A stretch of 64,000 nucleotides of DNA, from the NCBI RefSeq assembly GCF_003626735.1, contig NZ_RBHX01000001.1, forward strand, positions 3,286,001-3,350,000, read 5' to 3'. Origin of the DNA: Microbacterium sp. CGR2 (GTDB lineage: Bacteria; Actinomycetota; Actinomycetes; Actinomycetales; Microbacteriaceae). Shown here in pieces: positions 54,017 to 61,238 of the stretch. The position numbers were made by a program, and so were the translations under genes. The notes below the pieces were generated by a model. The model was not told the origin of the DNA, ran no database searches, and saw only the letters and a list, made by a program, of their open reading frames with translations. Each line of letters starts with the position of its first letter. The first letter of the stretch is position 1.

Positions 54017-54501
54017 CAGGCGTTCGCCGCCTGGCGATCCGCTGGTGAGATGAAGAAGTTCAGCCGGAACTTGCCGACTCGAAGTTCGGAGCCATCGACG
54101 AGAACACTGCGGTCGACACGTTCGCCGTTGACGTAGGTCCCGTTGAGGGAGCGCTGATCGACGATCTCGAAGGACGAGCCGTTGCGGGTGATCTCGGCGT
54201 GCCGACGCGACACCGTGACGTCGTCGAAGAAGATGTCTGCTTCCGGGTGGCGTCCGACGGTGGTGACGTCGGTGTCCAGAAGGTAGCGGGCGCCGGCGAG
54301 TGCGCCGGAGCGGACGAGCAGCAAGGCTGAGCCCGCAGGCAATGCCGCGATCGCGGACTGCTCGACGTCGGTGAGTTCCACGCCGAACGGCACGAACGAC
54401 AGATCGGAATCGTGTCCGAACGTCTGCGTCACGTCGTGCTTCTGCTCACCGGAACGGTGGATGGCGGCTTCTCCGGCCGGTCGGCTGTCGCTGTCTGTCA
54501 C
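54016..54501 (-). CDS. garA: FHA-domain protein GarA/OdhI
   Basis: Phospho-controlled inhibitor of 2-oxoglutarate dehydrogenase and glutamate metabolism in actinobacteria. The 161-residue protein has an FHA domain at about 72-145 (TTVGRHPEADIFFDD, VSRRHAEI, SLNGTYVNGERVD) and an N-terminal flexible tail with a phospho-acceptor motif. Here the tail reads DVTQTFG, with Thr25, where mycobacteria have ETTSVF. The PknB-type Thr is therefore kept but the adjacent PknG-type Thr is Val. GTG start with AGGAGGG. It heads the garA-ftsR pair. Confidence 0.92.
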   Translation of the reverse strand: MTDSDSRPAGEAAIHRSGEQKHDVTQTFGHDSDLSFVPFGVELTDVEQSAIAALPAGSALLLVRSGALAGARYLLDTDVTTVGRHPEADIFFDDVTVSRRHAEITRNGSSFEIVDQRSLNGTYVNGERVDRSVLVDGSELRVGKFRLNFFISPADRQAANA

Positions 54502-54588
54502 TGTGCCCTCCTGAATGTCCAGACTAACGGATGCCGGGGGGCTCGCGGGAGCCGTGTTGATACTCAGCGATCACATACCGCCTCTTCA

Positions 54589-54594
54589 TAGGGT
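54589..54594 (+). promoter_or_regulatory. Putative -10 (TAGGGT) of copC-like gene
   Basis: TAGGGT ends 6 nt before the GTG at 54601, consistent with leaderless transcription. Confidence 0.4.
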
Positions 54595-54600
54595 GGGGCC

Positions 54601-55257
54601 GTGAAGACCACCACCCCGCCTCTGACCGCCGCCCCGCTCGCCCTCGCCGCGACCCTGCTCGCCGCCTTCCTGATCCTCTTCTCCCCTCTCTCCGCCTCGG
54701 CTCACGACTCTCTCGTCGCTTCGTCGCCGGCCGCGGACAGCGAGGTGGAGACGCTCCCCGATGAGCTGACGCTCACTTTCAGCGCCAAGCTGATCGACGG
54801 CGAAGGCGCGACCGAGGTCGTCGTGACCGATCCCAACGGCGATCAGGTCTCGGAGGGACCAGCGACGGTCGAGGGGGCCATCGTCACGCAGCCTTTGACC
54901 GGTTCCGGCCCCGCGGGCGAGTATCGCGTCATCTGGAAAGTCGTCTCCAGTGACGGACACCCGACCTCGGACGAATTCTCCTTCTCTGTGACCACCGCTT
55001 CCGATGCGGTGCCGACGGCGCAGCCCAGCGCGGCTCCCACGACCTCGGCGCCGAGCGCGGAGACCGAGACGACGCCCGAGGCGTCAGCATCCGCCACCCC
55101 GACTGCCGACGAGAGCGACGGCGCCGACGCCACGACGTGGATCTGGGTGCTGTCGATCGTCGGTGTCCTGATCATCGTGGGGCTGGCCGTCTGGCTCATC
55201 CTGCGTCGGCCACGGAGCAACTCCACTCCAGGTTCCGCACCCCCTACGGAGCGATAG
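54601..55257 (+). CDS. CopC-domain membrane-anchored protein
   Basis: A 218-residue exported protein. The signal peptide cleaves after ASA at residue 34, making His35 (HDSLVASSPAADSEV) the mature N-terminus, as in CopC copper-brace proteins. The CopC beta-sandwich follows (about 35-130) with a second His in SSDGHPTSDEFSF. A Ser/Thr/Pro/Ala-rich stalk (about 133-177), one C-terminal helix (about 179-201) and a basic tail complete it. The usual CopD partner is neither fused nor adjacent. A periplasmic copper-binding role is inferred from the family. It is followed 9 nt later by lpd, which probably has its own promoter. Confidence 0.85.
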   Translation: MKTTTPPLTAAPLALAATLLAAFLILFSPLSASAHDSLVASSPAADSEVETLPDELTLTFSAKLIDGEGATEVVVTDPNGDQVSEGPATVEGAIVTQPLTGSGPAGEYRVIWKVVSSDGHPTSDEFSFSVTTASDAVPTAQPSAAPTTSAPSAETETTPEASASATPTADESDGADATTWIWVLSIVGVLIIVGLAVWLILRRPRSNSTPGSAPPTER

Positions 55258-55260
55258 GCT
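55255..55260 (+). promoter_or_regulatory. Putative -10 (TAGGCT) of leaderless lpd
   Basis: TAGGCT overlaps the last bases of the copC-like gene (its TAG is the stop) and ends 6 nt before the lpd ATG. Confidence 0.5.
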
Positions 55261-55266
55261 TAACGC

Positions 55267-56664
55267 ATGCCTCATTACGATGTCGTCATCCTCGGTGCCG
55301 GTCCTGGTGGGTACGTCGCCGCCGTCCGCAGCGCACAGCTCGGCCTCTCCACGGCCATCATCGAAGAGAAGTACTGGGGCGGTGTGTGCCTCAACGTCGG
55401 CTGCATCCCCTCCAAGGCGCTTCTCAAGAACGCTGAACTCGCGCACACGCTGAACCACAAGGCCGACTTCTTCGGCATCTCCGGTGAGTTCACGATCGAC
55501 TACGGCAAGGCGTTCGATCGCAGCCGTGTCGTCGCCGACGGACGCGTCAAGGGCATCCACTTCCTGATGAAGAAGAACAAGGTGACCGAGTACGACGGCC
55601 GCGGCACCTTCACCGGGCCGAAGGCGATCTCCGTCGCCAAGTCCGACGGCTCCACCGAAGAGGTCACGTTCGACAACGCGATCATCGCCACCGGCTCGAA
55701 GGTGCGACTGCTTCCGGGAGTCGAGCTCAGCGAGAACGTCGTGACCTACGAGGAGCAGATCCTCAGCCGCGAACTGCCGAAGTCGATCGTGATCGTCGGC
55801 GCGGGCGCCATCGGCATGGAGTTCGCGTACGTGATGACGAACTACGGCGTCAAGGTCACGATCATCGAGTTCCTCGACCGTGCCCTCCCCAACGAAGACG
55901 CCGACGTCTCGAAAGAGATCACCAAGCAGTACAAGAACTACGGTGTCGACATCCTCACCTCCACCAAGGTGGAGACGGTCGTCGACAACGGCTCCTCCGT
56001 CACCGTCACCTACACCGGCAAGGATGGACAGCAGAGCTCCATCGAGGCCGACAAGGTCCTCATGTCGGTCGGCTTCGCCCCGAACATCGAGGGCTTCGGT
56101 CTCGAGAGCACCGGCGTGAAGCTGACCGAGCGCGGCGCGATCGACATCGACGATCACATGCGCACGAACGTCGATGGCATCTACGCCATCGGCGACGTCA
56201 CCGCCAAGCTGCAGCTGGCGCACGTCGCCGAGGCACAGGGCGTGGTCGCCGCCGAGACCATCGGCGGCGCCGAGACCCAGACCCTGGGCGACTACCGCAT
56301 GATGCCGCGCGCGACGTTCTGCTCGCCGCAGGTGGCCTCGTTCGGCCTGACCGAGCAGCAGGCGAGGGACGAAGGACGCGAGATCAAGGTCGCGAACTTC
56401 CCCTTCATGGCCAACGGCAAAGCACACGGTCTCGGTGAGCCCGTCGGATTCGTCAAGCTCATCGCGGACGCCGAGCACCTCGAGCTCATCGGCGCTCACA
56501 TGATCGGCCCGGACGTGTCGGAGCTGCTGCCGGAGCTGACTCTCGCGCAGAAGTGGGACCTCACCGCTCTGGAGCTCGCCCGCAACGTGCACACGCACCC
56601 GACGCTGTCGGAGGCGCTGCAGGAGGGCTTCCACGGACTCGCCGGTCACATGATCAACTTCTGA
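55267..56664 (+). CDS. lpd: Dihydrolipoyl dehydrogenase
   Basis: FAD-dependent E3 subunit of 2-oxo acid dehydrogenase complexes, 465 residues. FAD motif [10 protein letters not shown] (about 10-19), redox-active disulfide in [12 protein letters not shown] (Cys41, Cys46), NAD motif [13 protein letters not shown] (about 179) and the C-terminal [12 protein letters not shown]is-Glu catalytic pair are all present. The start has TAGGCT 6 nt upstream and no Shine-Dalgarno. It is a stand-alone gene. GarA, encoded just across the copC-like gene, regulates the 2-oxoglutarate dehydrogenase that uses this enzyme. Confidence 0.97.
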   Translation: MPHYDVVILGAGPGGYVAAVRSAQLGLSTAIIEEKYWGGVCLNVGCIPSKALLKNAELAHTLNHKADFFGISGEFTIDYGKAFDRSRVVADGRVKGIHFLMKKNKVTEYDGRGTFTGPKAISVAKSDGSTEEVTFDNAIIATGSKVRLLPGVELSENVVTYEEQILSRELPKSIVIVGAGAIGMEFAYVMTNYGVKVTIIEFLDRALPNEDADVSKEITKQYKNYGVDILTSTKVETVVDNGSSVTVTYTGKDGQQSSIEADKVLMSVGFAPNIEGFGLESTGVKLTERGAIDIDDHMRTNVDGIYAIGDVTAKLQLAHVAEAQGVVAAETIGGAETQTLGDYRMMPRATFCSPQVASFGLTEQQARDEGREIKVANFPFMANGKAHGLGEPVGFVKLIADAEHLELIGAHMIGPDVSELLPELTLAQKWDLTALELARNVHTHPTLSEALQEGFHGLAGHMINF

Positions 56665-56684
56665 CGCGGCGCGACTCAATGCGA

Positions 56685-56721
56685 CGAAGGCCCCGGTCCC
56701 GTTCAGGGATCGGGGCCTTCG
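56685..56721. terminator. Bidirectional hairpin between lpd and FAD monooxygenase
   Basis: A 16-bp stem with one G-T pair (56685-56700 with 56706-56721) between convergent genes. Confidence 0.85.
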
Positions 56722-56725
56722 TGCG

Positions 56726-57844
56726 TCACACCCCGCGCATCGTGATGAGCCCGGATGTCCACGGCTGCAGTGGCGCCGTGCCCAGCGCGCGGATCAACCC
56801 TTCTCGCGGTCGGGCCACGAGCATCGGCACCGGAGCCCCCATCGACATGTAGAAGGCCGAGCGTCGCTGCGCTGACCGCGTCGAGTGCCGCACGTCGCGC
56901 TCGTAGGCGCTCAGATCCGGCATGCGTCGCGGCAGAGCGCGAGAGAGCACGGTGGCCAGGCGAACGGCATCCGTCCACCCGAGGTTCATCCCTTGCCCGC
57001 CGATGGGGCTGATCTCATGCGCCGCGTCCCCGAGCAGGACCACTCTGCCCCGACGGAGCCGCGACGCGGTGTGCTGGGCAGCGACGAACGATACGGGCGG
57101 GTCGGCGACCTGCAGCCGGATGCCGGTGCGCCCATGAACGGCGTCTCGAAAAGCGGCAGCGGTGTTCAGCGGCTCCGCACCGCGTTGCTGTCTGACGACC
57201 CATCGTCGGCGGAAACCCGGGAGGGGGAAGGATTCGACGAGGCCTGCCGGTTCGCAGTACAGGACGGCCCGCTCGTCGGTCGCCGGGTCTTCGACATCCA
57301 CCATGCTGTAGGTCGCTCTTCCGGTCTGACGGCGCCAGGTCGAACCGATCCGTTCCCGGAGTCGACTGCGCACCCCGTCGGCGGCTACGACGACGGAAGC
57401 GGTGTGGGTCTGCCTTCCGTCCGGGGTGTCGATCTCGACGCGGACGCGGTCTCCGTCGTCGTGCACCGACTGCACGGTGCACCCGCGACGCAGAGCGTCG
57501 GGCGACAGCTCGTGCAACCGGGTGCGCAGCATCGCGGCTGTGCGCGGTTGAGGAAGGATCAAGACCGGACGGTCAGACCCGAAAGAGAGCGACGCGAGAC
57601 TTCTGCCGCGGCTGCGGACCTCGCCGCCCCGGAGATGCAGCGCTTCCGCACGCGCCTGCGCACCGACGCCCACGGCGTCCAAGGCGTCGAGGCCGGGCCG
57701 GTGGATGCCGATCGCACGGGTGCGGGCGTCAGCATCCGTGCGTCGCTCGTACACCGCCACCTGCACCCCGTCCTTCGACAGCAGGCCGGCGAGCATCAGG
57801 CCGACCGGCCCCGCTCCGACGATCAGCACATCATGATGCGGCAC
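56726..57844 (-). CDS. FAD-dependent aromatic monooxygenase of type III PKS operon
   Basis: A 372-residue flavoprotein of the PHBH/UbiH type. The FAD motif is GAGPVGL at 10-16, the DG motif is VVAADGVRSRLR near residue 155, and the GD motif is LLGDAAHEISPIGGQGMNLG near residue 280. Such enzymes hydroxylate phenolic rings. It is the third gene of the operon PKS-methyltransferase-monooxygenase and overlaps the methyltransferase end by 14 bp. GTG 57844 is chosen because family homology begins there. By analogy with SrsC of Streptomyces griseus it could hydroxylate an alkylresorcinol toward a quinone; the substrate is inferred. Confidence 0.85.
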   Translation of the reverse strand: MPHHDVLIVGAGPVGLMLAGLLSKDGVQVAVYERRTDADARTRAIGIHRPGLDALDAVGVGAQARAEALHLRGGEVRSRGRSLASLSFGSDRPVLILPQPRTAAMLRTRLHELSPDALRRGCTVQSVHDDGDRVRVEIDTPDGRQTHTASVVVAADGVRSRLRERIGSTWRRQTGRATYSMVDVEDPATDERAVLYCEPAGLVESFPLPGFRRRWVVRQQRGAEPLNTAAAFRDAVHGRTGIRLQVADPPVSFVAAQHTASRLRRGRVVLLGDAAHEISPIGGQGMNLGWTDAVRLATVLSRALPRRMPDLSAYERDVRHSTRSAQRRSAFYMSMGAPVPMLVARPREGLIRALGTAPLQPWTSGLITMRGV

Positions 57845-58556
57845 TGCCCTGCTCCCAACGCAGTTCCAGGCGCGACGGCACCCCTTGGCGCACAATCCAC
57901 CCCTGCGGCACCACCGCGGCCAGCTCCTCACGCGTGTACGAGCGCCGGATGCTGATGAGTCCGTCTTCTCGGATGAACGAATCCGCCAGCATGTTCCGCG
58001 ACAGTGGCCAGGTCGCCGCCGCGAACAGCGCGTACGCCGTCCGGCTTCGGGCGATGTCGTGATGCACCACCAGCCCGTTCCGCCCGAGCAGCCGCCGGGA
58101 ATCCTCCAGCACCGTCTGCAACTCGTCGTCGTCGAGATGGTGCAGCACGTGGTTGCTCAGGACGACGTCGAAAGTCTGGCCTTCCTCCACCAGTCGGGTG
58201 CTGAGAGCACACCGATAGCGCAGGCCTGCTCCCCCGTCGTGGGCCGACGCCCAGCTGATGGCCCGCGCGTCCGCATCGAGCGCGGTGATCTCCGCCGCGA
58301 ACCCGTCACGTCGCAAGCGCCCGGCGATCAGGCGGCACAGGTCTCCCCCACCGGCCCCGATGTCGAGGATGCGCAATGGTCGATCAGCGGTGGCCCGCGG
58401 CCGGATGTCGCGACGGTAGATCAGCCCGGGACGCGAGACCAGCGCATTCACGAAGCCGAATCGCCCGTAGGTGCGAGCGAGCATGCGCGCATCCGCTTGC
58501 GGATCGTCCATCAGCTCTCGAGCGTCGACGTCCCTCGTCGAGAAGTCGGCCCTCAT
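57831..58556 (-). CDS. Class I SAM methyltransferase of type III PKS operon
   Basis: A 241-residue soluble methyltransferase with SAM motif I RILDIGAGGGDLCRLIAG (about 62-79), acidic motif II EITALDADARAI, and SNHVLHHLDDDEL. It overlaps the PKS stop in ATGA and the monooxygenase start by 14 bp. It would methylate the polyketide product or its hydroxylated form. Streptomyces srsB in the comparable operon is a membrane isoprenylcysteine-type methyltransferase, so this is not an orthologue but occupies the same slot. The methylated atom is unknown. Confidence 0.85.
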   Translation of the reverse strand: MRADFSTRDVDARELMDDPQADARMLARTYGRFGFVNALVSRPGLIYRRDIRPRATADRPLRILDIGAGGGDLCRLIAGRLRRDGFAAEITALDADARAISWASAHDGGAGLRYRCALSTRLVEEGQTFDVVLSNHVLHHLDDDELQTVLEDSRRLLGRNGLVVHHDIARSRTAYALFAAATWPLSRNMLADSFIREDGLISIRRSYTREELAAVVPQGWIVRQGVPSRLELRWEQGSAAS

Positions 58557-59713
58557 GCGCGACGAGGGGCGACGACCGTCATCAGAGCCGTCTCGGCGGT
58601 GAGGCCGGGGCCGAATGCCATGGCGGCGACCCGCTCGCCGTCGCGTGCCTCTTCCTGATCCAGGATGCGGCGCAGCACGAACAGCACCGTGGCACTGGAC
58701 ATGTTCCCGTAGCGCCGGAGCACCTCACGGGGAGGTCGGAGCTGATCGTCACTGAGATGCAGCTTGTCCTGGACACGGTCGAGGATGCTGCGCCCGCCGG
58801 GGTGGATCGCCCAGTGCTGCACCTGACTTCCGATGTCTTCTCCATCGAACGCCTCCACCAACGCGGTCTCCGGCTCGTAGAGCGGACGGAGCGCGGCGTA
58901 GATGTTGTCGCCGATGAGCTGGGGGACGGCCGTCGACAGGATCATCTCGAACCCGGCGTCGCCGATGGTCCACGCCATGTCCTTCTTCCCCTCCGGGATG
59001 AGGCCCGTGTGGAAGCGATCCAGCGCGAAGCCGGGAACGTCGGAGTCGAAGGTGCGCGCCGTGACGAGGCCGGCGGCCGCGCCGTCGGCGAAGAGGGAGG
59101 TTGCGACGATCATGTCGGGATCATCCGAGGAGCGCAGATGCAGGGTGCACAGTTCCACGCTGACGATCAGAACCACGGCATCCGGGTTCCCTGCGCAGAT
59201 CTCGCTGGCGGCACGCAGAGCGGGCATCGACGCGTAGCACCCCATGAAACCCAGGTGGTAGCGGCGCACGCTTTCGGAGAGGCCGAGGGCGCGGACGATC
59301 TCGTAGTCAGGACCCGGTGCATAGAAGCCGGTGCAGGAGACGGTGATCACATGCGTCACGTCTGCGGCGACGATGTCGGGATCCGCTTCCACCGTCTGTC
59401 GCGCCACCTGGACGTAGAGTGCGCCCGCTTCGCGCATGTAGATCTCATTGCGTGCCTTCGTTCCGGGAGAGAGCAGAAGCCCGCTCTTCGGATCGAAGAA
59501 CAGCGGCGATTCCTCGTCCGCCGAAAAGGACAACTCCTCCAGGACCGTGTACCGCGTGTCGATGCCGGAACCGTTGAACGACGCGGACACGATGCGCTTC
59601 GCGAGCCGCCCGATCTCCGGCTGGGCGGCGAAGACGTCTCGCACCTCTTCCTGCTTCAGTTCCGTCTCGGGAACGATCGTCTGCAGGGACCGGAGCATGA
59701 CGGGATAACTCAT
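58553..59713 (-). CDS. Type III polyketide synthase (chalcone synthase-like)
   Basis: A 386-residue homodimeric ketosynthase. The catalytic triad is visible: Cys159 in GFMGCYASMPALR, His near residue 301 in HWAIHPGG, and Asn near residue 334 in RYGNMSSAT. The GFGPG-type C-terminal loop appears as AFGPGLTAE. It condenses acyl-CoA starters with malonyl-CoA, giving alkylresorcinols, alkylpyrones or related phenols. The fatty-acyl ligase at 44232 could supply starters but is not in the operon. ATG 59713 is preferred; an in-frame GTG at 59764 adds 17 residues without homology. First gene of a three-gene operon. Confidence 0.92.
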   Translation of the reverse strand: MSYPVMLRSLQTIVPETELKQEEVRDVFAAQPEIGRLAKRIVSASFNGSGIDTRYTVLEELSFSADEESPLFFDPKSGLLLSPGTKARNEIYMREAGALYVQVARQTVEADPDIVAADVTHVITVSCTGFYAPGPDYEIVRALGLSESVRRYHLGFMGCYASMPALRAASEICAGNPDAVVLIVSVELCTLHLRSSDDPDMIVATSLFADGAAAGLVTARTFDSDVPGFALDRFHTGLIPEGKKDMAWTIGDAGFEMILSTAVPQLIGDNIYAALRPLYEPETALVEAFDGEDIGSQVQHWAIHPGGRSILDRVQDKLHLSDDQLRPPREVLRRYGNMSSATVLFVLRRILDQEEARDGERVAAMAFGPGLTAETALMTVVAPRRA

Positions 59714-59792
59714 GAGGTCACTCAAGCATGCGCGAGCCTTCACCCCAAGGGGGTTGCGCTCCACGCCCGCTCATGTGGAGTGTTCGTCCTGC

Positions 59793-60410
59793 TCAGGCTC
59801 CGAGGGCGCGGGCGAGTTTGGACCCAGAGGCCGAGTCACGCCCACCCACTGCGCGGACAGCGTTCTCGACCGCGGCGAAGAAGGCGGCCCTGCCGGCCTC
59901 GTCGGCCGGAGCCGCCGGACCGAGTTCCATCTCCCACTCCCGCCATTCGCGCTGCACGCCCCGGCGGAGGTCAGTGGCCCGAACCCGGTCGTCGACGAAC
60001 TCCGCCACGACGCCGTTCGGGCCGGTGAGCAGGTAAGCGGTGCGGTCGTTCTCGATCCTGGCCAGCGGCGTCAGGGGTTCGCTCGTCCAGCCCGACACGG
60101 TGGCGGCGACGGGCTCGGGCAGTTCGTCACCGTCGCTGAGGGGCCACCCGAGTTCGAGGCGACCGTCACCCTGCCGCGGCCCTTTCACATGCCATCCTTC
60201 GTCGGGTCCGCCGGTGCGACGACGCAACGCGACGCCGGCACGCGAGAGGGTGCCGTCGGCGGTGTCGAAGTACCGGGCGTCCAGAGCTCTGGTCTCGCCG
60301 ACCGACACCTCGTCCACGCCGGGAACGGCATCCCAGCTCGGCAGCGGCGTCTCGATGCCGACGTCGTACTTGCGCTCGACCTCGACCGTGCGGGACGGCT
60401 CAGTCGTCAT
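59793..60410 (-). CDS. CYTH domain protein
   Basis: A 205-residue CYTH (CyaB/thiamine triphosphatase-like) domain protein. The signature EXEXK is VEVERKY (Glu10, Glu12, Lys14), followed by ARYFDTADGTLSRAGVALRRR and GWHVKGPR, the paired basic strands of the triphosphate tunnel. Such proteins hydrolyse or bind inorganic or organic triphosphates. There is no fused CHAD domain. Its start overlaps the upstream 71-residue gene by 11 bp. The biological substrate is not evident. Confidence 0.88.
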   Translation of the reverse strand: MTTEPSRTVEVERKYDVGIETPLPSWDAVPGVDEVSVGETRALDARYFDTADGTLSRAGVALRRRTGGPDEGWHVKGPRQGDGRLELGWPLSDGDELPEPVAATVSGWTSEPLTPLARIENDRTAYLLTGPNGVVAEFVDDRVRATDLRRGVQREWREWEMELGPAAPADEAGRAAFFAAVENAVRAVGGRDSASGSKLARALGA

Positions 60411-60615
60411 CGTTGAGAGTGAGATCCTCGAGGGCTTCGTCGAACCAGTAGTCGATCTCGGTCGGCCCGTCTTCGGATCCGGTGTTCTGCGGTTCGCCCC
60501 GGCGGTTGTACACCACCTGCGTCTCGCTGTAGGGGACGATCAGCTTGTCGTCTGCGTCGCCGAGGGGAATGATCTGCCCGTCGAGCGGGCCTCCGTGAAG
60601 TCGTGCAAGTGCCAT
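60400..60615 (-). CDS. Small conserved hypothetical protein (71 aa)
   Basis: A 71-residue acidic protein (LHGGPLDGQIIPLGDADDKL, VVYNRRGEP, EIDYWFDEALEDLTLNDDD) that I recognise only as an uncharacterised actinobacterial small protein. There is no signal peptide or membrane segment. TACGCT stands 6 nt upstream of its ATG, so it may have a leaderless promoter that also serves the overlapping CYTH gene. No function is assigned. Confidence 0.7.
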   Translation of the reverse strand: MALARLHGGPLDGQIIPLGDADDKLIVPYSETQVVYNRRGEPQNTGSEDGPTEIDYWFDEALEDLTLNDDD

Positions 60616-60621
60616 GGGTTC

Positions 60622-60627
60622 AGCGTA
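60622..60627 (-). promoter_or_regulatory. Putative -10 (TACGCT) of 71-aa/CYTH unit
   Basis: TACGCT on the minus strand ends 6 nt before the ATG at 60615, within the 18-bp gap to the prepilin peptidase stop. Confidence 0.4.
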
Positions 60628-60633
60628 GTCCTG

Positions 60634-61104
60634 TCATCCGACGACGATGCCGATGAGAGCACCCGCGATCATCCAGGGGCCGAACGCGATGCGCGTCGAT
60701 CCGTTCGCTCGTCGCAGCAGGATCAGCGTGAATGCGAAGAGCGAGCCCAGCACGAATGCGGATGCCGCCCTGACGGCGATGGCCTGCCAGCTGTGCCAGG
60801 CCAGGACGAAGCCGATGACGGCGGCGAGCTTCACATCACCGCCACCCATCCCCGACCGGCTGAGCAATCGCAGGACGGTGTAGAAGCCGCCGAGCGCCAG
60901 CATCCCCAGGAGTGCACGGACCAGGGCCTCGCCGTGCGCAGTGGCCGCCGCATCGATCATTCCCAGTGCGATCAGCGACGCCAGCGTCGGCAGCACGATG
61001 CGGCTCGGCAGGCGATGGGTGCGGAGATCGGTCACGATCAGCCATCCTCCGACGCCGAGGAGGGCGAGGTGCGCGAGCACGATCAGCACGGAGCGGAAGT
61101 CCAT
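60634..61104 (-). CDS. A24-family prepilin peptidase, methylase domain absent
   Basis: A 156-residue membrane aspartyl protease. Both catalytic Asp are present: Asp26 in VTDLRTHRLP and Asp90 in GMGGGDVKL (the GxGD motif). About five to six hydrophobic helices span the whole chain. The N-terminal methyltransferase domain of PilD-type enzymes is absent, as in TadV/EppA-like A24 peptidases. No pilin or tad genes are in the window, so substrates lie elsewhere. TAACCT ends 6 nt before the ATG. Confidence 0.85.
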   Translation of the reverse strand: MDFRSVLIVLAHLALLGVGGWLIVTDLRTHRLPSRIVLPTLASLIALGMIDAAATAHGEALVRALLGMLALGGFYTVLRLLSRSGMGGGDVKLAAVIGFVLAWHSWQAIAVRAASAFVLGSLFAFTLILLRRANGSTRIAFGPWMIAGALIGIVVG

Positions 61105-61238
61105 CCCGGCAGGTTAGGTGTCTCACGGATGCCATGCCGCCGGGCTGTGGATAACCGAGAACGTCATCATGAGCGAATGTCCGATGTACGAACTAGCGTC
61201 GTCGATGTCACTTGCTTTATTCGTATATATCTTCGAGG
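61105..61238. promoter_or_regulatory. Divergent control region of prepilin peptidase and imuA-like gene
   Basis: 134 bp with the prepilin peptidase -10 (TAACCT, 61111-61116, minus strand), a perfect DnaA box (61146-61154), a CGAAC-N4-GTCG element at 61189-61202 that only half-matches the actinobacterial LexA site, and an A/T-rich TATATAT at 61224-61230 that is a likely -10 for the imuA-like gene. DNA-damage control is expected for this cassette, but no clean SOS box is visible. Confidence 0.5.
61146..61154 (-). promoter_or_regulatory. Perfect DnaA box (TTATCCACA on minus strand)
   Basis: TGTGGATAA on the plus strand is the exact complement of the consensus DnaA box. It is a single site, with no cluster, about 90 bp upstream of the imuA-like gene, so it is not an origin. 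Confidence 0.5.

Noticed and set aside
59741..59753. ACCCC-AAG-GGGGT inverted repeat upstream of the PKS gene as a terminator
   Set aside because: The stem is only 5 bp and the loop 3 nt; too weak to call.
61189..61203. Possible LexA (SOS) box upstream of imuA
   Set aside because: CGAAC-TAGC-GTCGT matches only the left half of the actinobacterial palindrome GAAC-N4-GTTC.
61205..61230. Possible PafBC-type promoter (TGTC element plus TATATA)
   Set aside because: Spacing and several consensus positions do not fit the published TTGTC-N..-TANNNT pattern as I remember it.
61105..61238. Replication origin suggested by the DnaA box
   Set aside because: Only one box, no A/T-rich unwinding element cluster, and no dnaA or dnaN nearby.
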